Assembly (NCBI GenBank): GCA_047974225.1
Contig: JBKECD010000026.1
Location: 1-50,717, forward strand
Direction of reading: 5' to 3'
DNA: 50,717 nucleotides
Source of the DNA: JBKEDC01 sp047974225
GTDB lineage: Bacteria > Bacteroidota > Bacteroidia > Bacteroidales > Prolixibacteraceae
This document shows positions 1 to 6,521 of the stretch, piece after piece (position 1 is the stretch's first letter; each line of letters opens with the position of its first letter). A program made the position numbers and the translations under genes. Under the pieces are notes generated by a model. It saw nothing but the letters and a program-made list of their open reading frames with translations. It did not search any database and was not told where the DNA came from.

Positions 1-63
1 AAACCTAACAGGTTTTGAAAACCTGTTAGGTTTAGTCTAATTCGGAATTAAATTGTATTTTTG
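1..63 (+). repeat. Hairpin-promoter module, copy 1
   Basis: A perfect inverted repeat with 16-bp arms (1-16 and 18-33, core ACCTAACAGGTTTT, single-base loop) is followed by an AT-rich tail ending in TATTTTTG at 56-63, which matches the Bacteroidetes -7 consensus TAnnTTTG. The same module, without gaps, recurs at 1074-1136 and, inverted, at 6449-6510, each time directly before a gene. Here it precedes the first Rpn gene, whose ATG lies 25 bases after the -7 box. The module could start further left, outside the window. Confidence 0.75.
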
Positions 64-87
64 GCAGATATATTAAATAGCAGAACC

Positions 88-996
88 ATGTATTATTTAG
101 ATCCTAAGAATGATTTGACCTTTAAGCGCGTTTTTGGGCAGGAGAAAGGTTTAGTGATTAGTCTGCTCAACTCGCTATTGCCATTGAGCGACGAACATCA
201 AATTGAGTCGGTGGAATATATTTCAGCTGAGCTTGTTCCAAATATTCCGGGGAAAAAAAACTCTATTGTCGATGTGCGTTGCATCGACAAGACCGGTCGG
301 CAATTCATTGTCGAAATGCAAATCCATTGGACGTCCTCGTTTATGCAGCGTATGCAATACAACAGCTCAAAAGCCTATTCCGGGCAATTGAAAAAAGGCG
401 AAAGTTATGATGAGCTTCGACCGGTGTATGCCTTGGGGTTGATTAATGACATTTACAAACCTGATAGCGAGCAGTTTTATCATCGCTATATCATGATGAA
501 CCCCGAAGACACTGCGGATCGCGTTGATGGGATAGAGCTGATAACAGTAGAGCTTCCGAAGTTTAAGCCCGAGGGTTTCAGCATGAAGCGCATGGCTGTT
601 TTGTGGCTTCGCTTTCTCACCGAGATAAAGAATAATTCCCAAACGATTCCCGAAGGTTTGGCAGAGTCAAAAGAAATCCGCGAAGCAATCTCGCTCATTG
701 AAAAATCAAAATACTCCGAAAGCGAACTCGCCCACTATGAAGAATTTTGGGACATCATCAGCACCGAGGTAACGGTCAAAAAAGATGCCCAAAAAAAAGG
801 TTGGGAAGAAGGAAGAGCGGAAGGAAGAGCGGAAGGAAGAGAAGAAGGAAGAGAAGAAGGAAGAGCGGAAGGTGAAGCAATCGGTTTGCAGAAAGCCAAA
901 AGCGAGATGGCACGAAGCTTGAAAGCCGATGGTCAGCCCATCGAGATGATTATGAAGTATTCGGGTCTTTCAAAAGAAGAAATCGAAGAAATGTAG
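88..996 (+). CDS. Rpn family PD-(D/E)XK nuclease/putative transposase
   Basis: The 302-residue protein belongs to the Rpn/PDDEXK_2 family (recombination-promoting nuclease, also annotated as PD-(D/E)XK nuclease family transposase). The N-terminal nuclease-like domain starts with the family pattern D-P-K-N-D-x-x-F-K-R-V-F; the likely active-site residues are D62 and E76-x-Q78 (IVDVRC ... IVEMQ). Residues about 239-264 are a charged EGRAEGRE tetrapeptide repeat, followed by a 38-residue tail ending GLSKEEIEEM that is nearly shared with the second Rpn gene at 5420-6424. I chose the ATG at 88 because the upstream in-frame TTG at 61 lies inside the predicted -7 box. The gene is bounded on both sides by direct copies of the hairpin-promoter module. 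Family members promote RecA-independent recombination in E. coli; activity here is inferred from the family only. Confidence 0.85.
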   Translation: MYYLDPKNDLTFKRVFGQEKGLVISLLNSLLPLSDEHQIESVEYISAELVPNIPGKKNSIVDVRCIDKTGRQFIVEMQIHWTSSFMQRMQYNSSKAYSGQLKKGESYDELRPVYALGLINDIYKPDSEQFYHRYIMMNPEDTADRVDGIELITVELPKFKPEGFSMKRMAVLWLRFLTEIKNNSQTIPEGLAESKEIREAISLIEKSKYSESELAHYEEFWDIISTEVTVKKDAQKKGWEEGRAEGRAEGREEGREEGRAEGEAIGLQKAKSEMARSLKADGQPIEMIMKYSGLSKEEIEEM

Positions 997-1011
997 CGTT
1001 TCACTGGGAAG

Positions 1012-1059
1012 ATAGGAGCTCCAGCTCCTATCACATTCTTGGGAGCTGGAGCTCCCAAG
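1012..1059. repeat. Pair of mirror-image hairpins after the first Rpn gene
   Basis: Two adjacent perfect inverted repeats, 1012-1031 (arms ATAGGAGCT/AGCTCCTAT) and 1038-1059 (arms CTTGGGAGCT/AGCTCCCAAG). Their cores are reverse complements of each other, so the pair can form either two small hairpins or one longer stem. It lies 15 bases after the Rpn stop and before module copy 2. There is no T-run, so a classical intrinsic terminator is not indicated. Confidence 0.6.
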
Positions 1060-1073
1060 TTCCCAGCAAGTGT

Positions 1074-1136
1074 AAACCTCACAGGTTTTCAAAACCTGTG
1101 AGGTCTAGTCTAATTCGGAATTAAATTGTATTTTTG
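1074..1136 (+). repeat. Hairpin-promoter module, copy 2
   Basis: The module is collinear with copy 1 and has the same length. The inverted repeat (core ACCTCACAGGTTTT, 1076-1106) carries an A-to-C change in the left arm balanced by T-to-G in the right arm, so pairing is kept. The following 32 bases differ from copy 1 by a single base and end in TATTTTTG (1129-1136), a -7 box placed to transcribe the Dabb gene at 1162. Confidence 0.75.
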
Positions 1137-1161
1137 AGTTTTAATCTAAAAAAGAGAAGCT

Positions 1162-1557
1162 ATGTTTGACTTGGAAGAATTATTTAAAATGTTTAAAGAT
1201 GAAGTTACTCACCAAGTATTTTTCAAATTTAAGCCTAGTGATGAATTGGAAGAAGATTTGAAGGGTTTCAGGAGCAGGCTAAAAGCTTTGCAAGTCTATG
1301 TTCCAGGGATTGTGTCGCTTGAGGTTCGCATTCTCAGCACCGAAGCGGATGCTGAATATCATTTTCAGCTTGAGGTGATCTTCTTAGACCAAAAATATTT
1401 GGAGCAGTATATGACTCACCCTTCTCATGTGCGTGTGAGCGAATGGGTGAAAGATAAAATCGAAAGCCGCAAGGCGAGTGATTTCCGCTTTAAGATTGTC
1501 GGCGATAGATTGCTCCCCGATCCGATAACTCCTAATAGCTCAGAAAAAACAGAGTAG
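1162..1557 (+). CDS. Dabb (stress-responsive A/B barrel) domain protein
   Basis: This small 131-residue protein shows the Dabb pattern: an early V-T-H-Q-V-F-F-K-F-K strand, a V-P-G-I turn followed by a strand (about 47-55), and F-L-D-Q-K-Y-L-E-Q-Y with the HPSHVRV motif (about 90-105). Dabb proteins are small dimeric alpha/beta barrels found as stress-response proteins or as heme/polyketide-type enzymes; the role of this one is unknown. The ATG at 1162 follows a purine-rich AAAAGAGAAGC stretch and lies 25 bases after the -7 box of module copy 2. The next gene follows after 88 bases with its own -7-like box, so it may be monocistronic. Confidence 0.65.
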   Translation: MFDLEELFKMFKDEVTHQVFFKFKPSDELEEDLKGFRSRLKALQVYVPGIVSLEVRILSTEADAEYHFQLEVIFLDQKYLEQYMTHPSHVRVSEWVKDKIESRKASDFRFKIVGDRLLPDPITPNSSEKTE

Positions 1558-1645
1558 GCAGCGAGTGAAAGTAGGGGAGATATATTGATTTCTTATAGAT
1601 TATTGATATAAAAATTATTTGGCATTGACTATTTTTGCCGATTAA

Positions 1646-2548
1646 ATGAAATGCCCCTCACACACATATCTGTTAATCATACTTTGGCTAATGAGCGTCG
1701 CCTGCATAGAGGAAGTCTTTCCTTTGGAAGGCTACGTGCAGGTCTATGCCACTATGGGGGTGGCAGGTGATGGCGATGGCTCGATGCAAGAAAAACAAGT
1801 GAGCACGAGCTATCTCGATTCGATTGATGCGAGCACGTTTAATGTTTACTATTACTATGCCCGCACCCATGATCTTGTTGCGATGCCCTCGGGAAGCAAA
1901 AATCCGATGCCACTCAAGGCATGGGGGCTGCAAAAGGTGGTGCCTCTCTATATCGACACGTATGATATTGTCGTGGCTAATTGTGTCCCGAATAAATATA
2001 GTGCGCAGTCCGACCCTTATCTACCAACTTTAAATCCGCATCGGGGCGTGAAGTTTATCTCTAAAACGCTGGAGCCATTGGTGGTGGAAGATGCAATCCA
2101 TTACCTCGAATATGTGAAACTGAGTACGCCAAGCGAGCAACTCGATTGGGACTTGCAGACGGCAATCGTCAATGTTAGTGTGCGCGACACAAGCAGTCTT
2201 CGAGATTTTGACGCTTTGGATGCCTATAAAGTGTGGGTGGGCGATTTGGAAATGGCAAATAGCAATGGTTCGGACGATATCGCCCCTTATTCTCCCAAGA
2301 AACTCTCCGTGTCGGGTGTGCAGGGCTATTTTCGTCCATTGCTTTCGGGCGAGAGCTATGACATACAGCTCGAATACACTCGTGAGGGAGTGGTCAGAAG
2401 AAGCACCATCCAAGGAGCTATCACCGACCGCCTGATTGCGGGCATGGAGCTCACCGTAATCCTTGAAAACACCGATGAAGGTCTGGGCTTAATCATCGAA
2501 GCACCCGACGGCAGCACCGATAAGGTGGATGATATTGTGTTTAATTAG
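1646..2548 (+). CDS. Putative surface lipoprotein, possibly fimbrillin/Mfa2-like
   Basis: The 300-residue protein begins with a short charged start, a hydrophobic stretch (about residues 8-17) and a lipobox SVAC with the Cys at about 20, so it is probably a lipidated outer-membrane protein. The rest is rich in beta-prone segments and aromatic residues, with no catalytic motif. The overall look (lipobox, two beta-rich halves, an I-x-T-Y-D-I-V-V-A-N-C segment near residue 110) resembles Bacteroidales FimB/Mfa2-type fimbrial anchor proteins, but I cannot confirm this. A TATTTTTG -7-like box lies at 1630-1637, only 8 bases before the ATG, so its use is uncertain. The stop is followed directly by a minisatellite. 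Confidence 0.6.
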   Translation: MKCPSHTYLLIILWLMSVACIEEVFPLEGYVQVYATMGVAGDGDGSMQEKQVSTSYLDSIDASTFNVYYYYARTHDLVAMPSGSKNPMPLKAWGLQKVVPLYIDTYDIVVANCVPNKYSAQSDPYLPTLNPHRGVKFISKTLEPLVVEDAIHYLEYVKLSTPSEQLDWDLQTAIVNVSVRDTSSLRDFDALDAYKVWVGDLEMANSNGSDDIAPYSPKKLSVSGVQGYFRPLLSGESYDIQLEYTREGVVRRSTIQGAITDRLIAGMELTVILENTDEGLGLIIEAPDGSTDKVDDIVFN

Positions 2549-2565
2549 TGGAGAGTGGAGAGTGT

Positions 2566-2682
2566 AACCCCATAAACTCATAACCCCATAAACTCATAAC
2601 CCCATAAACTCATAAACTCATAAACTCATAAACTCATAAACTCATAAACCCATAAACCCATAAACTCCCATAAACTCTCATA
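2566..2682. repeat. ACTCATAAA/ACCCATAAA minisatellite
   Basis: Tandem copies of a 9-bp unit (ACTCATAAA, with ACCCATAAA and AACCCCAT variants) fill the space between two convergent lipoprotein genes. The right end touches the stop codon of the minus-strand gene (2678-2680). The same unit recurs in an array at 47853-47945. Confidence 0.85.
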
Positions 2683-3670
2683 CCCCCTTCAGTACATCGA
2701 AGTAGTTTTTGGCTTGTTGGGTGTATTTGGTGTGGAGAGATTTTTCAATCCAGCTGATGGCTTCTTCTTTATTTCCGAGCATTTCGCTTGCGAGTGCAAG
2801 ATTGTATTGGGCTTTGGCGCGGATGGATTTTTTGCTGCTTTGCTCGAAAGTCAGCCAATAGCCGTGCAGGTTTGCCCATTCTTGTTTGTTGGCGAGATCC
2901 ATAGCCTTTTTGCCCTCGGGGTCGTCTTTATCGACAAAGAAAAAGAATCTATTTTCACGATGCCATTGGGGCGATATTCGTTCGTCGATGTCAAGCGCCG
3001 ATTGAATGGCGGTCTGAATTGTCGCTTGGTGAATGCTCGGCAGGTTGGAAAAAATATCCTCGGTCGAGATGCCTCCCTTTTGCCATATGATAGTGTCGCT
3101 CACCACCACTTGCTGCACGCTTCTTTCGGTAGTTGGGGAGTATATATTTATCACCACCTGATAGGCAGATTTGATTGTAGCCACGGCATAATCCAATTCA
3201 TAGGCACTATATGAAGTGAATACTTTGTTATAGTATCGCTCAAGGGCGAGCACAGCGTCGGTCTGATAGTCGTTGCAGATTTGACTCACTTCCGCAGCAG
3301 TCAGTGGCGTGGGCATTTCATAGAATTTTTTTCCGCTAGGGAAGTATCGTTCTTGCGGAATCACCACATCATAGGCGCTCGACTCATAGAGCAGCTGCCC
3401 CAATGCCATGAGGGTGGTGTCAGAAGCTAGGCTATCGAGGACGACAGCTTGTGTGTTGAATTTCTTATCGAAAAAATGCTGCTGCATTTCTTGCTCGTCA
3501 TATCTGGTGAAGTCAGCCGTGCTGGCACGGTCGATCAGAGTGAGGCTTTTGATTTCCGCAGGAAGCATTTGTGCAGCAGGCGTGGCGGTTTCAATCAATA
3601 TATTTCGGTAGCTGCTCGTGCAGGCGGTCAGCAATACAGCTCCGAGGATGAATAGTTTATTTAGTTTCAT
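2678..3670 (-). CDS. DUF6340-type lipoprotein with C-terminal TPR-like region
   Basis: The 330-residue protein has a signal peptide with a lipobox LLTAC (Cys at about 17). The middle contains Y-Q-T-D-A-V-L-A-L-E and repeated beta-strands typical of the Bacteroidetes lipoproteins grouped as DUF6340; the last 80 residues (AKAQYNLALASEMLGNKEEA and following) read like one or two tetratricopeptide helices. The function of the family is not known. I chose the ATG at 3668-3670; the in-frame TTG nine bases upstream is less likely because the signal peptide starts well at MKLNK. A very good Bacteroidetes promoter lies 48 bases upstream. It is transcribed away from the DUF4301 gene. Confidence 0.65.
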   Translation of the reverse strand: MKLNKLFILGAVLLTACTSSYRNILIETATPAAQMLPAEIKSLTLIDRASTADFTRYDEQEMQQHFFDKKFNTQAVVLDSLASDTTLMALGQLLYESSAYDVVIPQERYFPSGKKFYEMPTPLTAAEVSQICNDYQTDAVLALERYYNKVFTSYSAYELDYAVATIKSAYQVVINIYSPTTERSVQQVVVSDTIIWQKGGISTEDIFSNLPSIHQATIQTAIQSALDIDERISPQWHRENRFFFFVDKDDPEGKKAMDLANKQEWANLHGYWLTFEQSSKKSIRAKAQYNLALASEMLGNKEEAISWIEKSLHTKYTQQAKNYFDVLKGV

Positions 3671-3717
3671 TTTCAGCAATAATTAAGTGCGAGTTGAGAT
3701 TGTATAAAATATCACGA

Positions 3718-3748
3718 CAAAGATAGATTTATAATGCCAACAGTCAAA
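3718..3748 (-). promoter_or_regulatory. Bacteroidetes-type promoter for the DUF6340 lipoprotein gene
   Basis: On the minus strand TTTG (3748-3745) is followed after exactly 19 bases by TATCTTTG (3725-3718), matching the Bacteroidetes consensus TTTG-N19-21-TAnnTTTG. The predicted transcript start is near 3712, giving a leader of about 40 bases. Confidence 0.75.
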
Positions 3749-3828
3749 AAAAAGTGCGCATTAAGACTATTGCGTTGTGATAATTTGTATCTTAGCCAAT
3801 AAAAAAACAGAAAAACAATTAGCAGACT

Positions 3829-5340
3829 ATGTTTACAGAACAAGATTTAGCATTTATTCAAGCACGAGGCAGTAGATTGTCGCTTGTGCATCAGCAAATT
3901 GAAAACTTTAAAAAGGGTTTTCCTTTTCTTCCCTTGGTGTCTCCAGCCGAAGTGGGGCATGGTATTCTAAGGCTTAGCGATGCGGAGGTGTCGAATTATA
4001 TCAGCGCCTATGAGAAAAAAGTAAATGAGGGTTTGTCGCCGTTGAAGTTTGTGCCCGCCTCGGGAGCTGCTAGTCGGATGTTTAAGGCTTTATTTTCTGC
4101 CAAGGATGATTTGGAGGCTGGAAAAAGCGAGTCCGAAGTGCTCAGAGATAAAGATATCGCCCAATTTCAATCGTGCATTCAGCAATTTGCATTCTATGAA
4201 GACCTGTCGGCAGTGGCGGCAATGCCAGCTGAAGAGTTGAGTTTATTGGAAAAGCTGACTTATCTGCTCACCGATAAAGGGTTGAATTATGGTGCTTTGC
4301 CCAAGGGGCTGCTGAAATTTCACCGCTATGACGCAGCCATTCGCAGCTCTTTTGAGGAGCATTGTGTGGAGGGAGCCAACTATGCGCAAGATAGCGATGG
4401 CAAAGTGTCGATTCACTTCACTGTTTCGCCTGAGCATCAAGAGAAATTTGAAGCTCACTTAGCTGAAGTGCTCGGCATTTATGAAGATAAATTTCAGGCT
4501 CATTATGCGATTTCGTTTAGCTGTCAGAAGTCGGAAACAGACACTATTGCAGTGTCGCCCGACAATGAGCCATTCCGAAGTAATGACGGCAATCTACTCT
4601 TTCGTCCCGCAGGTCATGGCGCATTGATTGCCAATCTGAATGATTTGGATGCCGATGTTATTTTTGTGAAAAACATTGATAATGTAGTGCCCGACCATCT
4701 GAAAGGAGAAACAATTCGCTATAAGAAAGCTTTGGCGGGCTTGCTGCTTGAGGTGCAGCAAAAGCTATATGCCTATCAGCAGCAGTTTGACCAGAGTGGC
4801 GAGCCTAGCGATGATTTATTGGATGATGCCGCTTCATTCTTAGCCCATAATCTTAATACTAAGCTGCCTCCTTTGGGTGATAAATCTGAGAAAATAGCCT
4901 TTTTGAAAGCGAAATTCAATCGTCCGCTTCGTGTGTGTGGCATGGTGAAAAATGAAGGAGAGCCCGGGGGAGGACCTTTCTGGGCAAAGAATGCCGACGG
5001 CTCGGTGTCGCTCCAAGTGGTGGAAAGTTCGCAGATAGATTTTAATGATTCGACACAAAGCGAGTTTGCCAAATCTGCCACCCACTTCAATCCTGTAGAT
5101 TTGATTTGTGCCACCAAGAACTATAAGGGTGAAGCGTTTAATTTGCTGGATTATGTGGATGCCGCCACAGGCTTTATTTCGAGCAAGTCGCAAAATGGCA
5201 AAGAGCTGAAAGCGCAGGAGCTGCCCGGATTGTGGAATGGGGCAATGTCGAATTGGAATACCTTATTTGTGGAAGTGCCTATTCTGACCTTCAACCCCGT
5301 GAAGACGGTTAATGATTTGCTCCGAGAGGAGCATCAATAA
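3829..5340 (+). CDS. DUF4301 family protein, possible nucleotidyltransferase fold
   Basis: This 503-residue soluble protein without signal peptide matches the Bacteroidetes family DUF4301, whose function is not established. Two segments stand out. V-P-A-S-G-A-A-S-R-M-F-K at about residues 75-86 resembles the glycine-rich loop of sugar-nucleotide pyrophosphorylases. AGHGALIANL followed by D-V-I-F-V-K-N-I-D-N at about 263-283 resembles the G-H-G ... V-x-N-x-D-N segment of UDP-sugar pyrophosphorylases. I infer a GT-A-like nucleotidyltransferase fold; no substrate can be named. It is transcribed divergently from the lipoprotein at 2678-3670; a weak TATCTTAG sequence lies before it. A strong terminator follows. 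Confidence 0.8.
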   Translation: MFTEQDLAFIQARGSRLSLVHQQIENFKKGFPFLPLVSPAEVGHGILRLSDAEVSNYISAYEKKVNEGLSPLKFVPASGAASRMFKALFSAKDDLEAGKSESEVLRDKDIAQFQSCIQQFAFYEDLSAVAAMPAEELSLLEKLTYLLTDKGLNYGALPKGLLKFHRYDAAIRSSFEEHCVEGANYAQDSDGKVSIHFTVSPEHQEKFEAHLAEVLGIYEDKFQAHYAISFSCQKSETDTIAVSPDNEPFRSNDGNLLFRPAGHGALIANLNDLDADVIFVKNIDNVVPDHLKGETIRYKKALAGLLLEVQQKLYAYQQQFDQSGEPSDDLLDDAASFLAHNLNTKLPPLGDKSEKIAFLKAKFNRPLRVCGMVKNEGEPGGGPFWAKNADGSVSLQVVESSQIDFNDSTQSEFAKSATHFNPVDLICATKNYKGEAFNLLDYVDAATGFISSKSQNGKELKAQELPGLWNGAMSNWNTLFVEVPILTFNPVKTVNDLLREEHQ

Positions 5341-5350
5341 AGAAAATGAG

Positions 5351-5390
5351 AGGGTGTCTGAAAAGTAATTTTCAGACACCCTTGTTTTAT
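5351..5390 (+). terminator. Intrinsic terminator, probably bidirectional
   Basis: AGGGTGTCTGAAAA (5351-5364) pairs perfectly with 5369-5382 across the tetraloop GTAA and is followed by TGTTTTAT. It ends the DUF4301 gene and may also serve the convergent Rpn gene, whose stop is at 5420. Confidence 0.85.
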
Positions 5391-5419
5391 GCAGACGCAT
5401 TGCATGCGTTTTTCTGGGA

Positions 5420-6424
5420 CTATATTTTTTCGATTTCTTCTTTTGAAAGACCTGTTGCTGAGGAAATCTTTTCAATCGAAACTCCTAGTTCTAATAGGTT
5501 TCGGGCGGTTTCGATTTTGCTTTTCTTCATTCCAATTGCTTCGCCTTCCGCTCGTCCTTCTGCTTTTCCTTCTGCTCGTCCCTCTGCTCGTCCTTCCGCT
5601 CGTCCTTCCGCTCGTCCTTCCGCTCGTCCCTCTGCTCGTCCTTCTGCTCGTCCTTCTTCTCGTCCTTCTTCTCGTCCTTCTTCTCGTCCTTCCTCTCTTG
5701 CCGTATCAACGGAGTTTTTCACATCTCGATAGGCTTTAAGGCTGTCTGCATAGCGCAGGCGTTGTTGCTTGTCGAATTTTGCAATTTCAGCGGCTTCAAA
5801 GAGTTGGAGGAAAATTTTCTCGCGAAGTTTATTGGGGATGCGCTCCAAGCGGTTTAGATTTTGGATGACATAGAGCCATTTATCGAAACGAGTTTCCAAT
5901 TCATCGAGCGTCTTGGTGAATTTGGGCATTTCGAGATAGATGAAAGTGAGCTTATCATAGAACACCTTTTTGGTTTTCACGTTCATCAGCTTCACATCAG
6001 AACGAAAATCTTCGGTAGGTTCTTCCTCTTTATCATCAAACACAAAATCAAGGATGCCAATGGTGTAAACCGCTTTTTGCTCGAAGTTCCAATCGTTTTT
6101 CTTGGCTTGGTCGGCAATGGGGAAGGTGGAGTAATACACCGAGCGGTCTTTGAAGAACTTTTGCTTGGCTTTTTGCAGCTCGACAATGAATTTTTCTCCT
6201 TTTTTGTTTTCACAATAAAGATCGAATATAGCTTTCCGATCCTCTTCCGACCGACCTAATTGTTCTGGATTTAGATAGGAAATGTCGGTAATCTCGCCTT
6301 CTTCCTCTCGAAGCTGTTCATTGAGAAAATCAATCAAGAGATTCTTGTTTGGCTCAGTGCCAAACAATTTTTTAAACCCAAAATCAGTGAATGGATTCAA
6401 ATATTTTCCCAAATGTTCTTCCAT
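5420..6424 (-). CDS. Rpn family PD-(D/E)XK nuclease/putative transposase with long EGRA repeat
   Basis: This 334-residue second Rpn/PDDEXK_2 protein starts with the family pattern L-N-P-F-T-D-F-G-F-K-K-L-F-G-T-E; the likely catalytic residues are D68 and E82-x-Q84 (IFDLYC ... FIVELQ). Residues about 243-294 are thirteen tandem tetrapeptides of the type REEG/RAEG, and the final 38 residues (starting IGMKKSK, ending GLSKEEIEKI) match the tail of the first Rpn protein in layout and length. I chose the ATG at 6422-6424: the in-frame TTG at 6449-6451 is the end of the -7 box TATCTTTG of the upstream module, so it cannot be translated from that promoter. The two Rpn proteins are clearly different subfamilies in their N-terminal part. 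Confidence 0.85.
   Translation of the reverse strand: MEEHLGKYLNPFTDFGFKKLFGTEPNKNLLIDFLNEQLREEEGEITDISYLNPEQLGRSEEDRKAIFDLYCENKKGEKFIVELQKAKQKFFKDRSVYYSTFPIADQAKKNDWNFEQKAVYTIGILDFVFDDKEEEPTEDFRSDVKLMNVKTKKVFYDKLTFIYLEMPKFTKTLDELETRFDKWLYVIQNLNRLERIPNKLREKIFLQLFEAAEIAKFDKQQRLRYADSLKAYRDVKNSVDTAREEGREEGREEGREEGRAEGRAEGRAEGRAEGRAEGRAEGRAEGKAEGRAEGEAIGMKKSKIETARNLLELGVSIEKISSATGLSKEEIEKI
5543..5698 (-). repeat. Coding minisatellite, 12-bp period, in the second Rpn gene
   Basis: About thirteen 12-bp units (plus-strand form CTCGTCCTTCCG with small variants) encode the REEG/RAEG tetrapeptides. The period is a multiple of three, so gain or loss of units would change length without a frameshift. 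A shorter version of the same repeat lies in the first Rpn gene at about 805-877. Confidence 0.85.
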
Positions 6425-6448
6425 GGCTGTGCATTTAATTTGTTTCCG

Positions 6449-6510
6449 CAAAGATAAAATTTAATTGTGAATTAGCCTAGACCTAACAGGTTTTGAAAAC
6501 CTGTTAGGTC
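6449..6510 (-). repeat. Hairpin-promoter module, copy 3 (inverted)
   Basis: On the minus strand a perfect inverted repeat with 15-bp arms (6510-6496 and 6494-6480) is followed without gaps by a tail that differs from copy 2 in only about five of 32 positions and ends in TATCTTTG (6456-6449), again a TAnnTTTG -7 box. It directly precedes the second Rpn gene (ATG at 6424). Confidence 0.75.
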
Positions 6511-6521
6511 AGCATGCAAAA

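Noticed and set aside
1..1136. Composite transposon with two insertion sequences
   Set aside because: The flanking modules are only 63 bp, carry no transposase of their own and show no target duplication within the window; a promoter-bearing repeat describes what is seen.
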